Source: an uncultured Clostridia bacterium
Lineage (GTDB): Bacteria; Bacillota; Clostridia; Christensenellales; CAG-138
Direction of reading: 5' to 3'
NCBI GenBank assembly: GCA_947168855.1
Contig: CAMVNO010000006.1
Span: 1-64,000, forward strand
Length of the DNA: 64,000 nt
Part shown: piece by piece, positions 48,398 to 58,778 of the stretch
Layout: each line of letters opens with the position of its first letter
Numbering within the stretch: position 1 is the stretch's first letter
Notes under the pieces: model-generated
What the model was told of the DNA's origin: nothing
Database searches by the model: none
What the model saw: the letters and a program-made list of their open reading frames with translations, nothing else
Translations under genes and position numbers: made by a program

Positions 48398-50489
48398 CGT
48401 TTTTCTTGTTTCTTCTGAGGATCTCTCTGCAGTTCGGGTCCGCGCACTGCACGAACGTGCCGTTCTGCCCGTGCTTCTGCACCATCAGACCGCCGCACTT
48501 CGGGCACTTGGTTTTCACCGGCAGATCCCAGCTTGTGAAATCGCAGTCCGGATAGCGTTCGCAGCCGTAGAAGACCTTCTTCTTGCCATGTTTTTTGATG
48601 ATCGCGGCGCCGCACTTCGGGCACGGAACGTCCTCGACCTTCTCAATGATCGACTTCGTATTGCGGCAGGTCGGGAAGTTCGGACAGGCAAGGAACCTGC
48701 CGAAGCGGCCGACCTTGTAAACCATCATTGCGCCGCACTTGTCGCACGGGATATCGGAAACCTCGTCGGGGATCTTGATCTTTTCCGCGCTCTTTTCGGC
48801 AGTCTCGACCGTGTGCATGAACGGACCGTAAAACTCGCCGACGACGCCCTGCCACTTTTCGGAGCCGTCCTCGACGGAGTCGAGCTCCTCCTCCATATTC
48901 GCGGTGAACGCGATGTCCACGATGTCCGGGAAGCTGGATTTCATCAGCCCCGTCACGGCAAAGCCGAGCTCGGTCGGCACCAGCGATTTCTTTTCGCGCA
49001 TGATGTAGCCGCGGTCGATGATCGTGGAGATCGTCGGCGAATAGGTGGACGGGCGTCCGATGCCCTTTTCTTCGAGCGTTTTGACGAGCGTCGCCTCGGT
49101 GTAGCGGGACGGCGGCTGCGTAAATCTCTGCTGCGGATCGAGTTTTTCCTTCCTGAACCGGTCGCCCTCCTTGATCGGCGGGAGTTGCACGGTGTCCTCG
49201 TCGTCCAGTCCCTTGCCCTCGGTGTAGACCGCGGAGAAGCCCGCAAAGCGCACGCGCGCGCCGGTCGCCTTGAACTGCACGCCGTTCGCGTCGAACGTGA
49301 CGGCGGTCTGATCGAGGACCGCATCGCTCATCTGGCTTGCCAGGAAACGCTCGTAGACAAGCTTATAAAGCTTGTACTGATCGCTTGAAAGGAAGGGCTT
49401 CAGGGTCTTCGGGTCGTTCTTCACGTCGGTCGGACGAATCGCCTCGTGCGCGTCCTGCGCGTTGCGGCGTCCGCGGTACACGTTCGGGATCTTGGGCATG
49501 TACGCCTCGCCGAAGGTCTCCAGAATGCAGCTTCTTGCCGCCTTCTGCGCCTCGTCCGCAACGCGGACCGAGTCGGTACGGATATAGGTGATGAGACCCG
49601 TCGCGCCCTTCTTGCCGATCTCAACGCCCTCATAGAGCTGCTGAGCGACCATCATGGTGCGCTTGGTCGTGAAGCCGAGCTTTCGGGACGCGTCCTGCTG
49701 CATGCTGGACGTTGTGAACGGCGGCGCGGCATGCTTGTGCTTTTCGCCGACCTTGACCTCGGTCGCCGTGAATTCGGAATCGCCGACGCGCGCGATGATC
49801 TCGTTCGTCTGCGCTTCGGTTTTGAGATCCACCTTGCTGCCGTCCGTGCCGTAAAAGCGCACGTCGAAGGTCTTTTTCGCGCCCGCCTTGAGCTTTGCGA
49901 CGAGCGTCCAGTATTCTTCCGGAACGAACGCGTTGATCTCGTCCTCGCGATCGCACACGATGCGCGTCGCCACGGACTGCACGCGCCCCGCGGAAAGTCC
50001 CTTGCGGATTTTGACCCACAGGATCGGGCTGATCTTGTAGCCCACGATGCGGTCCAGAACGCGCCGCGCCTGCTGCGCGTCGACGAGGTCCATGTTGATC
50101 GTGCGCGGCTTTTTGATCGCGTTCTTCACCGCGTTCGCCGTGATCTCGTGGAACTCGATGCGGCACTTCGAAGCTGTGTCGAGCTTCAGGATCTGCGCCA
50201 GATGCCAGGAGATCGCTTCGCCCTCGCGGTCAGGGTCCGTTGCGAGAAGGATGCGATCGGCTTCTTTCGCTTCCTTCTTAATGCGTTCCAACACGTCTCC
50301 GCGTCCGCGGAGCGTGATATACTTCGGCGCAAAGTCATGCTCGGTATCGACGCCGAGCTGCGATTTCGGCAGATCGCGGACGTGACCGTTGCTCGCCACG
50401 ACCTTATACTTGCTGCCTAAAAACCTTCCGATCGTCTTTGCCTTTGCCGGCGACTCCACGATCACCAGCGTGTTCTTCGTTTCTGCCAT
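48390..50489 (-). CDS. topA: DNA topoisomerase I
   Basis: LVIVESPAKAKTIGRFLGSKYKVVASNGHVRDLPKS...GYIMREKKSLVPTELG; C-terminal zinc fingers CDKCGAMMVYK, CPKCGAAIIKK. Confidence 0.96.
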   Translation of the reverse strand: MAETKNTLVIVESPAKAKTIGRFLGSKYKVVASNGHVRDLPKSQLGVDTEHDFAPKYITLRGRGDVLERIKKEAKEADRILLATDPDREGEAISWHLAQILKLDTASKCRIEFHEITANAVKNAIKKPRTINMDLVDAQQARRVLDRIVGYKISPILWVKIRKGLSAGRVQSVATRIVCDREDEINAFVPEEYWTLVAKLKAGAKKTFDVRFYGTDGSKVDLKTEAQTNEIIARVGDSEFTATEVKVGEKHKHAAPPFTTSSMQQDASRKLGFTTKRTMMVAQQLYEGVEIGKKGATGLITYIRTDSVRVADEAQKAARSCILETFGEAYMPKIPNVYRGRRNAQDAHEAIRPTDVKNDPKTLKPFLSSDQYKLYKLVYERFLASQMSDAVLDQTAVTFDANGVQFKATGARVRFAGFSAVYTEGKGLDDEDTVQLPPIKEGDRFRKEKLDPQQRFTQPPSRYTEATLVKTLEEKGIGRPSTYSPTISTIIDRGYIMREKKSLVPTELGFAVTGLMKSSFPDIVDIAFTANMEEELDSVEDGSEKWQGVVGEFYGPFMHTVETAEKSAEKIKIPDEVSDIPCDKCGAMMVYKVGRFGRFLACPNFPTCRNTKSIIEKVEDVPCPKCGAAIIKKHGKKKVFYGCERYPDCDFTSWDLPVKTKCPKCGGLMVQKHGQNGTFVQCADPNCREILRRNKKNDD

Positions 50490-50506
50490 GTTTGACTCCT
50501 CTTTGA

Positions 50507-51654
50507 TTATTGGTCGAATGTCACGACCGTATGGATGGTATCGAGCGCGTATATACGCCCGGGAAGCTGCTTGATCACCTCGGAAAACAACAGCCTTGTC
50601 AGCGCTGCGTTCAGGTCCTGCGCGGAGCAGTCGATCCACTCCAGAAGCTCATCTGCGTCCTTTTCGCCCTGCAAAAGCGCCATGTAGATCTCCTGCCCGA
50701 CCTCGCCGAGCGAGGTGAACGTCACCTTCTTTGCCGCGCCGTTCAGGACGTCGTCGCCTGCGTCGTCACAAAACTCCGAAAGGATGTCCGCCGCGCACGT
50801 GACCGGCTTTGCCTCGCCGCGCGCGATCATGCGGTTTGTGCCGACGCTCATCGGATCGGTGATGCGTCCCGGCACCGCAAAGACCTCCCTGCCCTGCTCG
50901 CGTGCGCAGTCCGCCGTGATCGACGTGCCGCTGCGCTCACCCGCTTCGATCACCGCGACCCCGCGGGAAATACCCGACAGGATCCGGTTGCGGATCGGAA
51001 AATTCTGCTGCATCGGCGGCGTTTTCGGCAGGAACTCGGTGACGAGCGCGCCGCCGTGTTCCAGCACCGCCTGATAGAGCGTTCCGTTGTCCTGCGGATA
51101 CGTGACGTCGATCCCGCAGCCTAAGACCCCGATCACCGGACAGCTCGACGAGCCCGCCGAAAGCGCGCCCCTTGCCGCGGCGGAGTCGATCCCCGCCGCA
51201 AGCCCGGTCACGACCGTCGCCCCGCGCTCCGCAAGCTGTTCGCCCAGAAGCTTTGCAACCTCTTTGCCGTAATCGGTGCAGTTCCGCGCGCCGACCAGAG
51301 CGATCGGAAGCGGCAGCTCCTTCGGGAGATTGCCCTTACAGAACAGGACCGAAGGCGGATCGTAGATCTCGGCAAGCAGCGACGGGTATTCGTCGTCCTC
51401 GGGCGTGACGACCTTCACGTCGTTCCGGTCGAGCCACGCGCAGTAGCGATCCAGAAACCGGTCGTCCGCCGCGGCAACGAGCCGGTCGCAAACCGTTTCG
51501 GACACGTCCGAAAAAGCCTCGAAGTCCTTTTTGAGGATCGCCTCGCGCGCTTCCGAAAGATCGTCGAAGCGATTCAGCAGCTCCATGAACAGCTTCGGAT
51601 TCATGCTCGTCGCGTAATTCAGCCAAAGCCAGAGCCGCTTCGTTTCGTCCATCG
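50507..51654 (-). CDS. dprA: DNA-processing protein DprA
   Basis: PIALVGARNCTDYGKEVAKLLGEQLAERGATVVTGLAAGIDSAAARGAL...GISRGVAVIEAGERSGTSITADCAREQGREVFAVPG. Confidence 0.94.
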
Positions 51655-51756
51655 GACCGCTCCCTCCCCTTATGAATACTTCGGAACATATCATAGCATG
51701 AACGTTTCCGGATTTCAATCCTATTTATATATGCAAATGTGACAAAATCGCAACAA

Positions 51757-51782
51757 AAACCGCACGGAACCCCCGTGCGGCG
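51757..51782 (-). terminator. Intrinsic terminator downstream of a small ORF
   Basis: Minus strand CCGCACGGGGGTTCCGTGCGGTTTTTGTTG. Confidence 0.85.
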
Positions 51783-51806
51783 TCGGATTTCGGTTGAAAT
51801 CGTCCC

Positions 51807-51911
51807 TTAATATCCGAATGTACGGTCGATAACGCTGCCGTCGATCGCGTTGATCATCAGCAGCTCGCAAACTATGGTTTTCTTTAATTGATCCATCAAA
51901 TGCAGCGACAT
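51807..51911 (-). CDS. Possible small protein (34 aa)
   Basis: MSLHLMDQLKKTIVCELLMINAIDGSVIDRTFGY*, directly followed by a strong terminator; no strong RBS. Confidence 0.35.
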   Translation of the reverse strand: MSLHLMDQLKKTIVCELLMINAIDGSVIDRTFGY

Positions 51912-52023
51912 GCGCGGTGCTTTTGATTCCTTGCAGCTCGCGCCGCCCGGTGAACCGAAGGTTCATAGGCGCGGGGTGAGAGCCCGCGTGCGCGACCCGG
52001 CGAAAAACCTGTTTTTCGCCGAA

Positions 52024-53547
52024 TTACAAGTCGGAGAGCATCGACATGCTCCGGTACTGGATCGCCTCGGCGTAGTGCTCGGGGCGGATCTCGGGGCTGT
52101 TCTCAAGGTCCGCGATCGTGCGGGCAACCTTCAGAACGCGCTGATACGCGCGCGCCGAAAGCTGCAGACGCCGGAACGCGTCGCGAAGGAGCTTTTCGGA
52201 TTCGCCGGTCGGATTGCAATAGCGGCGGATCAGCGGTCCGTTCATTTCGGCGTTGGTACGGATGCCGTCATTTTTGAACCGCTCGCGCTGAATCGCCCGC
52301 GCCGCGGTCACGCGTTCGCGCACGGTCGCCGAGCTTTCGGCAGGCTTGCGTTCGCTGATCTCGCGATAGCCCACCTCGGTCATCTCGATGTGCAGGTCGA
52401 TGCGGTCCAAAAGCGGTCCGCTGATGCGTCCGGCATAGCGCTTGATCTGCGCGGGCGTGCAGGTGCACGGCTTTGTGCGCGAGCCGCGGTTGCCGCACGG
52501 ACACGGGTTCATCGCCGCAACCAGCAGGAATCTGGCGGGATACGTCGCCGTCGCCGCCGCGCGGCTGACGGTCACGAATCCGTCCTCCAGGGGTTGCCGC
52601 AGCGCTTCAAGCACGTCGCGGTGAAACTCCGGCAGCTCGTCTAAGAAGAGCACACCGTTATGCGCAAGGCTGATCTCGCCGGGCATGGCGCGGCTTCCGC
52701 CGCCGACGAGCGCCGCGATGCTTGCGCCGTGGTGCGGGGCGCGGAACGGGCGCTCGCCAACGAGCCCCTCCGTCCCCTTCATGGCGCCGGTGATCGAATG
52801 GATCTTGGTGGTTTCCAGCGCTTCCTCGAACGTCATATCCGGCAAAACCGACGGGATGGCGCGGGCGAGCATCGTCTTGCCGCTGCCCGGCGTGCCGCAC
52901 AGCAGGATGTTGTGGTTGCCGGCGACCGCGACTTCGGCGGCGCGCTTTGCCGCCTCCTGTCCCTTGATCTCGGAAAAATCGACGGCGTAGTTGTGCGTGC
53001 CGCCCGTAAACGGCTTTGCCTCCGCCGGCGTGATCGCCGTTTCGTTTCGAAGATGCGCCGTGAGCGCGGCAAGGCTCTCCACCGGGAAAACCCTTGCGCC
53101 GCGGATGTACGCCGCCTCCGCCGCGTTGTCCTTCGGCACGAAAAAGACGGAATAGCCCTTATGATACGCGTCGATCAGCATCGGCAGAATACCGGAGATC
53201 GGGCGAACCGCGCCGTCCAGCGCGAGCTCGCCGAGCACGATCGCGCCTTTCGGGACCGGCTTAATGCACCCGCTTGCGACGAGGATCGACAGCGCGATCG
53301 GCAGATCGTAGACCGAGCCTTCTTTTTTGAGGTCGGCAGGCGCAAGATTGACCGTGATGCGCGCTGTCGGAAACGCAAAGCCGGAATGCCGGATCGCCGC
53401 ATGCACACGCTCGCGCGATTCCTTGACCGCTGCGTCGGGCAGTCCGACCGTTTCATAGTTCGGAAGCCCTGAAGCGATATCCGTTTCCACCGTGACGGGA
53501 TAGCCGTTCAGCGCGATGAGCCCGTAGCTTTCCACCTTTGCCAGCAT
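52024..53547 (-). CDS. YifB/ComM family Mg chelatase-like AAA ATPase
   Basis: TDIASGLPNYETVGLPDAAVKESRERVHAAIRHSGF; LLCGTPGSGKTMLARAIPSVLP; AMNPCPCGNRG. Confidence 0.95.
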   Translation of the reverse strand: MLAKVESYGLIALNGYPVTVETDIASGLPNYETVGLPDAAVKESRERVHAAIRHSGFAFPTARITVNLAPADLKKEGSVYDLPIALSILVASGCIKPVPKGAIVLGELALDGAVRPISGILPMLIDAYHKGYSVFFVPKDNAAEAAYIRGARVFPVESLAALTAHLRNETAITPAEAKPFTGGTHNYAVDFSEIKGQEAAKRAAEVAVAGNHNILLCGTPGSGKTMLARAIPSVLPDMTFEEALETTKIHSITGAMKGTEGLVGERPFRAPHHGASIAALVGGGSRAMPGEISLAHNGVLFLDELPEFHRDVLEALRQPLEDGFVTVSRAAATATYPARFLLVAAMNPCPCGNRGSRTKPCTCTPAQIKRYAGRISGPLLDRIDLHIEMTEVGYREISERKPAESSATVRERVTAARAIQRERFKNDGIRTNAEMNGPLIRRYCNPTGESEKLLRDAFRRLQLSARAYQRVLKVARTIADLENSPEIRPEHYAEAIQYRSMSMLSDL

Positions 53548-53550
53548 CTT

Positions 53551-54045
53551 TTATTCCTCCGCGTTTTCGGTCGGTTCCTCGATTTGTTCCGTCTTGCGCC
53601 GGTTGAATACCAGAAGCTTGTTGCCCGCGAAATTGACGAGCAGCGCAATGCCGGACGCAAGGAGCAGGCAGAAACGCTCGCCGTTTATGATCTTTGTGAA
53701 GAAATTCTCCCCCGCAAAGCCCGTCCACCACGCGTCGAGATGCAGCCGATCGCGGAAGACCCACTGCAGAAGCAGCGACAGCCCGAGCGTGATGAGATTG
53801 ACCGCCAGAAATGTGACGATCTCGCGCGCGTCGCGGCGGCGTTCCTCACGGAACGTCCAGCGCGAATTCCAGATGTAGCTGTTTACGATGCCGCAGGCGT
53901 AGCCGATGATCTTGGCGAGGTAATAGATCCCGAAGATCGCGTTCAGCGCAAACGTGACGACCAGATCGAGCAGCGTGTTCGACGCGCCGATCAGAACGAA
54001 TTTCAAAAGCTGTACAAAGCTCTTCTTGCCTTCAGACGCCGACAT
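53551..54045 (-). CDS. GtrA family membrane protein
   Basis: LLKFVLIGASNTLLDLVVTFALNAIFG...YACGIVNSYIWNSRWTFRE. Confidence 0.9.
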   Translation of the reverse strand: MSASEGKKSFVQLLKFVLIGASNTLLDLVVTFALNAIFGIYYLAKIIGYACGIVNSYIWNSRWTFREERRRDAREIVTFLAVNLITLGLSLLLQWVFRDRLHLDAWWTGFAGENFFTKIINGERFCLLLASGIALLVNFAGNKLLVFNRRKTEQIEEPTENAEE

Positions 54046-56185
54046 AATAGACCTTTCCGAACGGCGCAAGCACGTTCTCGATAAATCTGGCGTAGCCGTA
54101 CGGCACGGGAATGCCCGAAACCGCAGGCAGCATCAACAGGAATACGATCGCCGCCGCGATAAGCCACGCCCACTTGAACCACGCCGTGCGCGGATATTTC
54201 TTTTCGACATAGCTGAGAAGCAGCAGCGTCAAAAGGATCATGAACGGGATCGTGGAGAAATAATGATACAGGAACACGCACCGCGTGACAAGCGCCCACG
54301 GCAAAAGCCCCGAAAGAATGCCGACGATCACGACGAAGAACGCGCGATCCTTCCGGCAGGCGGGATTCTTGAACCACTCGACTACGGCGAACACCGCGCC
54401 GAACGCAGACACATACCACACCGCCGAATTGCCCGTGCTCGAAATGTTGGACAGCAGCTGTACGTCGCCGAGCATCGGATAGCCCGAATAGAACCAGACC
54501 GATTTCTGCGCGAGCGGCCATTGATACCACATCGACTGGCACATGTGCGTTGCGTCGAGATCCGCGTGGTAGCGGTACATGCTGACCTGCTTGCGCCACA
54601 ATGTTTCGAGCATGGCGGAAAGCGTGCGGTTGTCGTCCGCGATGTAATAGCAATAGTTCGTCACGGCATACAGCGCGATCGGGATCACGATGAAGAACAG
54701 GCAGCACCACACCGGCGTCATCAGCAGGTTGTTGAGCGAAAGGTCAACATCCTCCCGCTTGCGGAAAGCGCGGCGGAATATGACCGCCGATGCGATTGCA
54801 ACGCCCGTGAGGATCAGCAGCGTGCCGCAGAACCACGGCTGCAGCAGGACCTTGTTGATCGTGTCCACACCGAAGGACGGATCGGTTCGCGTCACATACT
54901 GCCCGTTTACGAACGTGCGGTGGCGATACGCTGCGATATTGAGCCACAGCCCCGAAAGATGCAGCGCGAGCACGCCGAGCACAAACAGCACCGGCGCGTA
55001 CGCGATCACGTTGACCGGCAGCTTTTTGCGCGACTCCTTCGCGGTGCACGTGCGGTCCCGGATGATGCGGACAAGATTATAGGCAAGATCCGCAAAATAC
55101 AGCACGGCAAGCCCCGCGCCGGAATACAGGCAGGTCCATTTTGATGAAACGCCGAGCCCGAACATGAGCCCCGAAAGACCGAGCAGCGCAAGCTTTTTCC
55201 AATACGGGCGCTTCTCGAAATCCTCGGCGATATAATCGCCCATGAACAGTATCATGAGCAGCGTAAAGAACAGCGCGTAGGTGTCGATCGTCGCAATGCG
55301 CGTCTGCGCAAAGTGCATGCAGTCCGCGGCGAACAGCCCCGCCGTCACGAACGCGTAATCCGTGCGTTTGAAGATGCGCTTTGCAAACACGTACAGCACG
55401 GCAAGGATCAGCACGCCGAAGAACGTGCCGGAAAACCGCCAGCCGAACGGCGTCATGCCGAAGATGCGGATGCCGACGGCGATCAGGAGCTTGCCCAGAG
55501 ACGGATGCGTCCATTCATAGATGGTATACCCGTCCCGCGCGGCGGCTTCGCGCCCCTCGGAAAGACAGAGATTGTCGTTCTGTACGATCTCGTATGCGGT
55601 GCGCGCGTGATAGATCTCGTCGAAATACATATCGTCGAGATACGAATGGTTCAGCGCGACCTTTTTCTGCTCGTCCAGAAGCTTTTCCGCGCCGCCGGTC
55701 GGTTCGTAGACTGTCGCGGGAAGCAGTTCATCGCCGCCGAGCACCGCGATCTCGTTCATCGAGATCGTGCCGCTTGCAACGTACAGGATCAGATACCGTG
55801 TTTCGGTTTCCAGCGAAAGCGTCTTCCACTTGTACATGTCGCCGTCGTCCTGCGTAAACGTCGCGAGCGGATCGGTCTCGCCCGGCGTGAAAAAGCCGTT
55901 GATGAACGCGCTCTCGTCATAGATCTCCAAATCACCCACGGCGATGCTGCCGTAAAAGCGCAGCTCCGAAACGTCGCGCGTGTCGCCGAGATCGACGATC
56001 ACGGTCGTGCCCGGCTCCGCCGTCCATACGGTCTCGGGCGAGGAGACCGAACCGAGGTTCACAAATGCGACGACGGAATAAACCGCAAGCAGGATCAGCA
56101 GCACGATATAATCACGCTTCGTCATGCGGCGTCCGTCTTCGACGCCGAGCTCTTTGCGAAACTGTCTGAAATCCATGCCGCTCAC
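54032..56185 (-). CDS. PMT/GT39-like phospholipid carrier-dependent glycosyltransferase
   Basis: DEIYHARTAYEIV...EWTHPSLGKLLIAVGIRIFGMTPFGWRFSGTFFG, multiple TM helices. Confidence 0.87.
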   Translation of the reverse strand: MSGMDFRQFRKELGVEDGRRMTKRDYIVLLILLAVYSVVAFVNLGSVSSPETVWTAEPGTTVIVDLGDTRDVSELRFYGSIAVGDLEIYDESAFINGFFTPGETDPLATFTQDDGDMYKWKTLSLETETRYLILYVASGTISMNEIAVLGGDELLPATVYEPTGGAEKLLDEQKKVALNHSYLDDMYFDEIYHARTAYEIVQNDNLCLSEGREAAARDGYTIYEWTHPSLGKLLIAVGIRIFGMTPFGWRFSGTFFGVLILAVLYVFAKRIFKRTDYAFVTAGLFAADCMHFAQTRIATIDTYALFFTLLMILFMGDYIAEDFEKRPYWKKLALLGLSGLMFGLGVSSKWTCLYSGAGLAVLYFADLAYNLVRIIRDRTCTAKESRKKLPVNVIAYAPVLFVLGVLALHLSGLWLNIAAYRHRTFVNGQYVTRTDPSFGVDTINKVLLQPWFCGTLLILTGVAIASAVIFRRAFRKREDVDLSLNNLLMTPVWCCLFFIVIPIALYAVTNYCYYIADDNRTLSAMLETLWRKQVSMYRYHADLDATHMCQSMWYQWPLAQKSVWFYSGYPMLGDVQLLSNISSTGNSAVWYVSAFGAVFAVVEWFKNPACRKDRAFFVVIVGILSGLLPWALVTRCVFLYHYFSTIPFMILLTLLLLSYVEKKYPRTAWFKWAWLIAAAIVFLLMLPAVSGIPVPYGYARFIENVLAPFGKVYYVGV

Positions 56186-58716
56186 CTCCGTCCTCTGCGG
56201 TCTTTGCCCTGCTTTTGCTCTGCCGCCGGCTTTTCCCCGGTCGGATCGGACGGATCGAACGCCAGCGCCTTTCTGAAGCAGATCGCCGTCAGATACAGCG
56301 CCGCGCCAACCTCCAGAAGCGAGATCATCGCAATGAGCTGATTGTGGATCGCGCCGCCGCGGATGAGGTCCTTTGCGCCGTCGGAAACCACGAACATCGC
56401 CGTCATTTCGTTCATAAACGTCGTGACGGTCAGCATAAGAAACGCCGCAAGCTTATGGGGATCGCGGTCGTACGCGTACGCGAACAGGAGCAGGAACAGC
56501 GCCGGGAAAATGTAGCGCTCGTGCATATAATGCCCGAACGTGAACACCCAGACGCAGAAGCACGCGGCAAGCAGGAAGATGAGCCCGCGGTTTGTGTAAA
56601 GCGAATAGCCCGCCCTTTGATGCCGGACCCAGTACAGAAGGAACAGCGCCGCGGTCAGCACGCCCGCAAGCACAATGCCGATGACGCCGAACATATGCCA
56701 GCTCAGCGCGCCGCCGAACAGCTTCATCGCCGCGCCGAGCAGAACCGTCGGCAGGAACGCGCACAGCGCCGCAAACATCGTCAGAACGCCCGTCACGGTC
56801 GTGCCGCCCGCCCGGATCCAGTCAGCCAGCGGCTGCCCCGCGCGCTCGCGGTGCGCGATGTACAGGAACATGCCGATCATGACGATCCCGCTGAGCGGGA
56901 ATGCGGCGATCGCGTTCAGAAACGCATTCAAACCGCCGTTCTCGGATCCGAAGCTCCTGGCGACAAAGCGCAGAAGATACAGCAATCCGACGATGATCGC
57001 CGTCGAAAGAAGCTCATAAAACGCGTCATTCCGCCGATCGGCTTTGCGCGAACGCATCTCGTTCCACGCGCGCAGAACGAGCGTCGGGAATCCGATCAGA
57101 AGCGCGACCTTGGAGAACAGCTCATTGACCTTCAGCAGCATCTCGCCGACGTTCGCGCTGCCGAACAGCGCATTGCCCGCCTTGGTCCAGTTTCCGCCGA
57201 ACAGTGTGAAGTAATTGTACGCCTCGACCGAAGCGTAGTCATATCCGCCGGACGCGCTTTGGAAGCGTTCAACCATCCACAGAAGGTCCATGCCCTCGCC
57301 GCGGAACAGCACGGAGAACAGCAGCAGCACGCCGACCGCACCGAAGACCGCCGCGATCGACCAGAGCACATGCGCAAGGAACCGTTTCGTTTTCCATTGA
57401 TCGACGCCGAGCATGACATACAGGAACGCGAACACCGGTCCGAAGATCAGCGCCTGCCATTTCATCACGATCGCGACGCCGTACAGAAGCCCTGCGAACA
57501 GCCGGTAATGCGGCTTTTCACGGCTCATGTTCAGAAGCAGGAAGGCGCCGATCAGCAGCACGGTGAGGATCGAATCAATCTGCCCCCACGCGCCGGACAG
57601 AAACACCGCAGCCGGGTTCAGCACGATCAGCCCGGCAAGCAGCAGCGCAGGCCGGTCGCCGAGCGAGAAACGCTTTGCGCGGTTCAGGATCAGGAATCCG
57701 GAAAGTGCGTCGCACAAAAATGCCGGAAGCATGTACACGAACAGGTTGAGCGGTCCCTCCGGGAAAATCGACGCGATGCGATACAGAAGCCCGCACACAA
57801 GCATGTATCCCGGCGGATAATCGCACCAGTTGTCGACGTAAAACCTGCCCGGTCCCTGCGTTGCGATGCGATAGCCCCAGCCCTTCCAGCAAAGCATATC
57901 GGTCGCGTGTCCCTTGAGGACCGCGCAGAGCATAAACCGCACGACAAACCCGATCATAACGAGAACCGCAAAGATCAGGTATTTGCGCTCCTCCGCGTCC
58001 TTCAGCGGCGCAAGCCGTTTTCCCCATCCGTAAATGCCGAACAGCAGTACGATCGCCGCAATCGCGCCCGCCCAGAAGATGACGGTAAAGACGGCTTCAT
58101 AGTCCTCTGCGGTGCGGTCGTCCGTTTCGTCGGATGAATCGTTGGGGATCAGGTTCTGGAACGCAACGGACGCGTTTTCTGTCTGTTCAAGCTGTACGTT
58201 CCGAAACCACACGCTGCCGCCGGATTCCGCGGAATACCCGCCGAGCCGCAGCGCCAGCGTGACCGACCCCTGTTCCTTTGCGGTGCGGAACGCCAGCACG
58301 ACCGGCGTCCAGTCGTTTGTACCGTGCAGCGCTTCGGAATAAAGATAGCTTCCGTCGATCGCGAAATTGTCGATCGACAGCGTTGCGCCCTGCCCGTCAT
58401 AAACGTCCTCGGTGCGGATCTCCGCGCGCAGCACATACCGCGTTTCCGGCTCAACGTCGACCATGCGCGACAGGCGGCAGTCGTCGACGCCCTGCGCCGC
58501 AAAGCCGAACACCCCGCCTTCCGACAGAATGCGGTATCCGCCCTCATAGGAGTTCATGTACCAGCCGTTCGGAACGCCGTCCGCCGCGTCCGAAAAGTCA
58601 TAATCGATCGCGGACGCGCCGGCGTCGGAAGCGGATTCGGACCGACCGCACGCAAACAGACCGGCGAGCAGTACGACCGTCAGTATGATAGCCCAGATCC
58701 GGGTTGGTTTTCGCAA
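56182..58716 (-). CDS. Polytopic membrane glycosyltransferase (GT87-like) with N-terminal extracytoplasmic beta domain
   Basis: Lipobox-like AGLFACG; carbohydrate-binding-like segment; DYPPGYMLVCGLLYR...GAWGQIDSILTVLLIGAFLLL. Confidence 0.75.
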   Translation of the reverse strand: MRKPTRIWAIILTVVLLAGLFACGRSESASDAGASAIDYDFSDAADGVPNGWYMNSYEGGYRILSEGGVFGFAAQGVDDCRLSRMVDVEPETRYVLRAEIRTEDVYDGQGATLSIDNFAIDGSYLYSEALHGTNDWTPVVLAFRTAKEQGSVTLALRLGGYSAESGGSVWFRNVQLEQTENASVAFQNLIPNDSSDETDDRTAEDYEAVFTVIFWAGAIAAIVLLFGIYGWGKRLAPLKDAEERKYLIFAVLVMIGFVVRFMLCAVLKGHATDMLCWKGWGYRIATQGPGRFYVDNWCDYPPGYMLVCGLLYRIASIFPEGPLNLFVYMLPAFLCDALSGFLILNRAKRFSLGDRPALLLAGLIVLNPAAVFLSGAWGQIDSILTVLLIGAFLLLNMSREKPHYRLFAGLLYGVAIVMKWQALIFGPVFAFLYVMLGVDQWKTKRFLAHVLWSIAAVFGAVGVLLLFSVLFRGEGMDLLWMVERFQSASGGYDYASVEAYNYFTLFGGNWTKAGNALFGSANVGEMLLKVNELFSKVALLIGFPTLVLRAWNEMRSRKADRRNDAFYELLSTAIIVGLLYLLRFVARSFGSENGGLNAFLNAIAAFPLSGIVMIGMFLYIAHRERAGQPLADWIRAGGTTVTGVLTMFAALCAFLPTVLLGAAMKLFGGALSWHMFGVIGIVLAGVLTAALFLLYWVRHQRAGYSLYTNRGLIFLLAACFCVWVFTFGHYMHERYIFPALFLLLFAYAYDRDPHKLAAFLMLTVTTFMNEMTAMFVVSDGAKDLIRGGAIHNQLIAMISLLEVGAALYLTAICFRKALAFDPSDPTGEKPAAEQKQGKDRRGRR

Positions 58717-58778
58717 AATTCGATCCTCCGATCTCTGTGTTTCTGATTAGTATACCACACGCGTGTGCGCCCGGCAAG

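Noticed and set aside
51721-51966. 81-aa minus-strand ORF MNLRFTGRRELQGIK...
   Set aside because: Runs through the terminator hairpin into the dprA leader; the alternative 34-aa frame ending before the terminator is more plausible.
56215-58137. 640-aa plus-strand ORF
   Set aside because: Antisense shadow of the GT87-like gene; extreme Arg/His/Gln composition.
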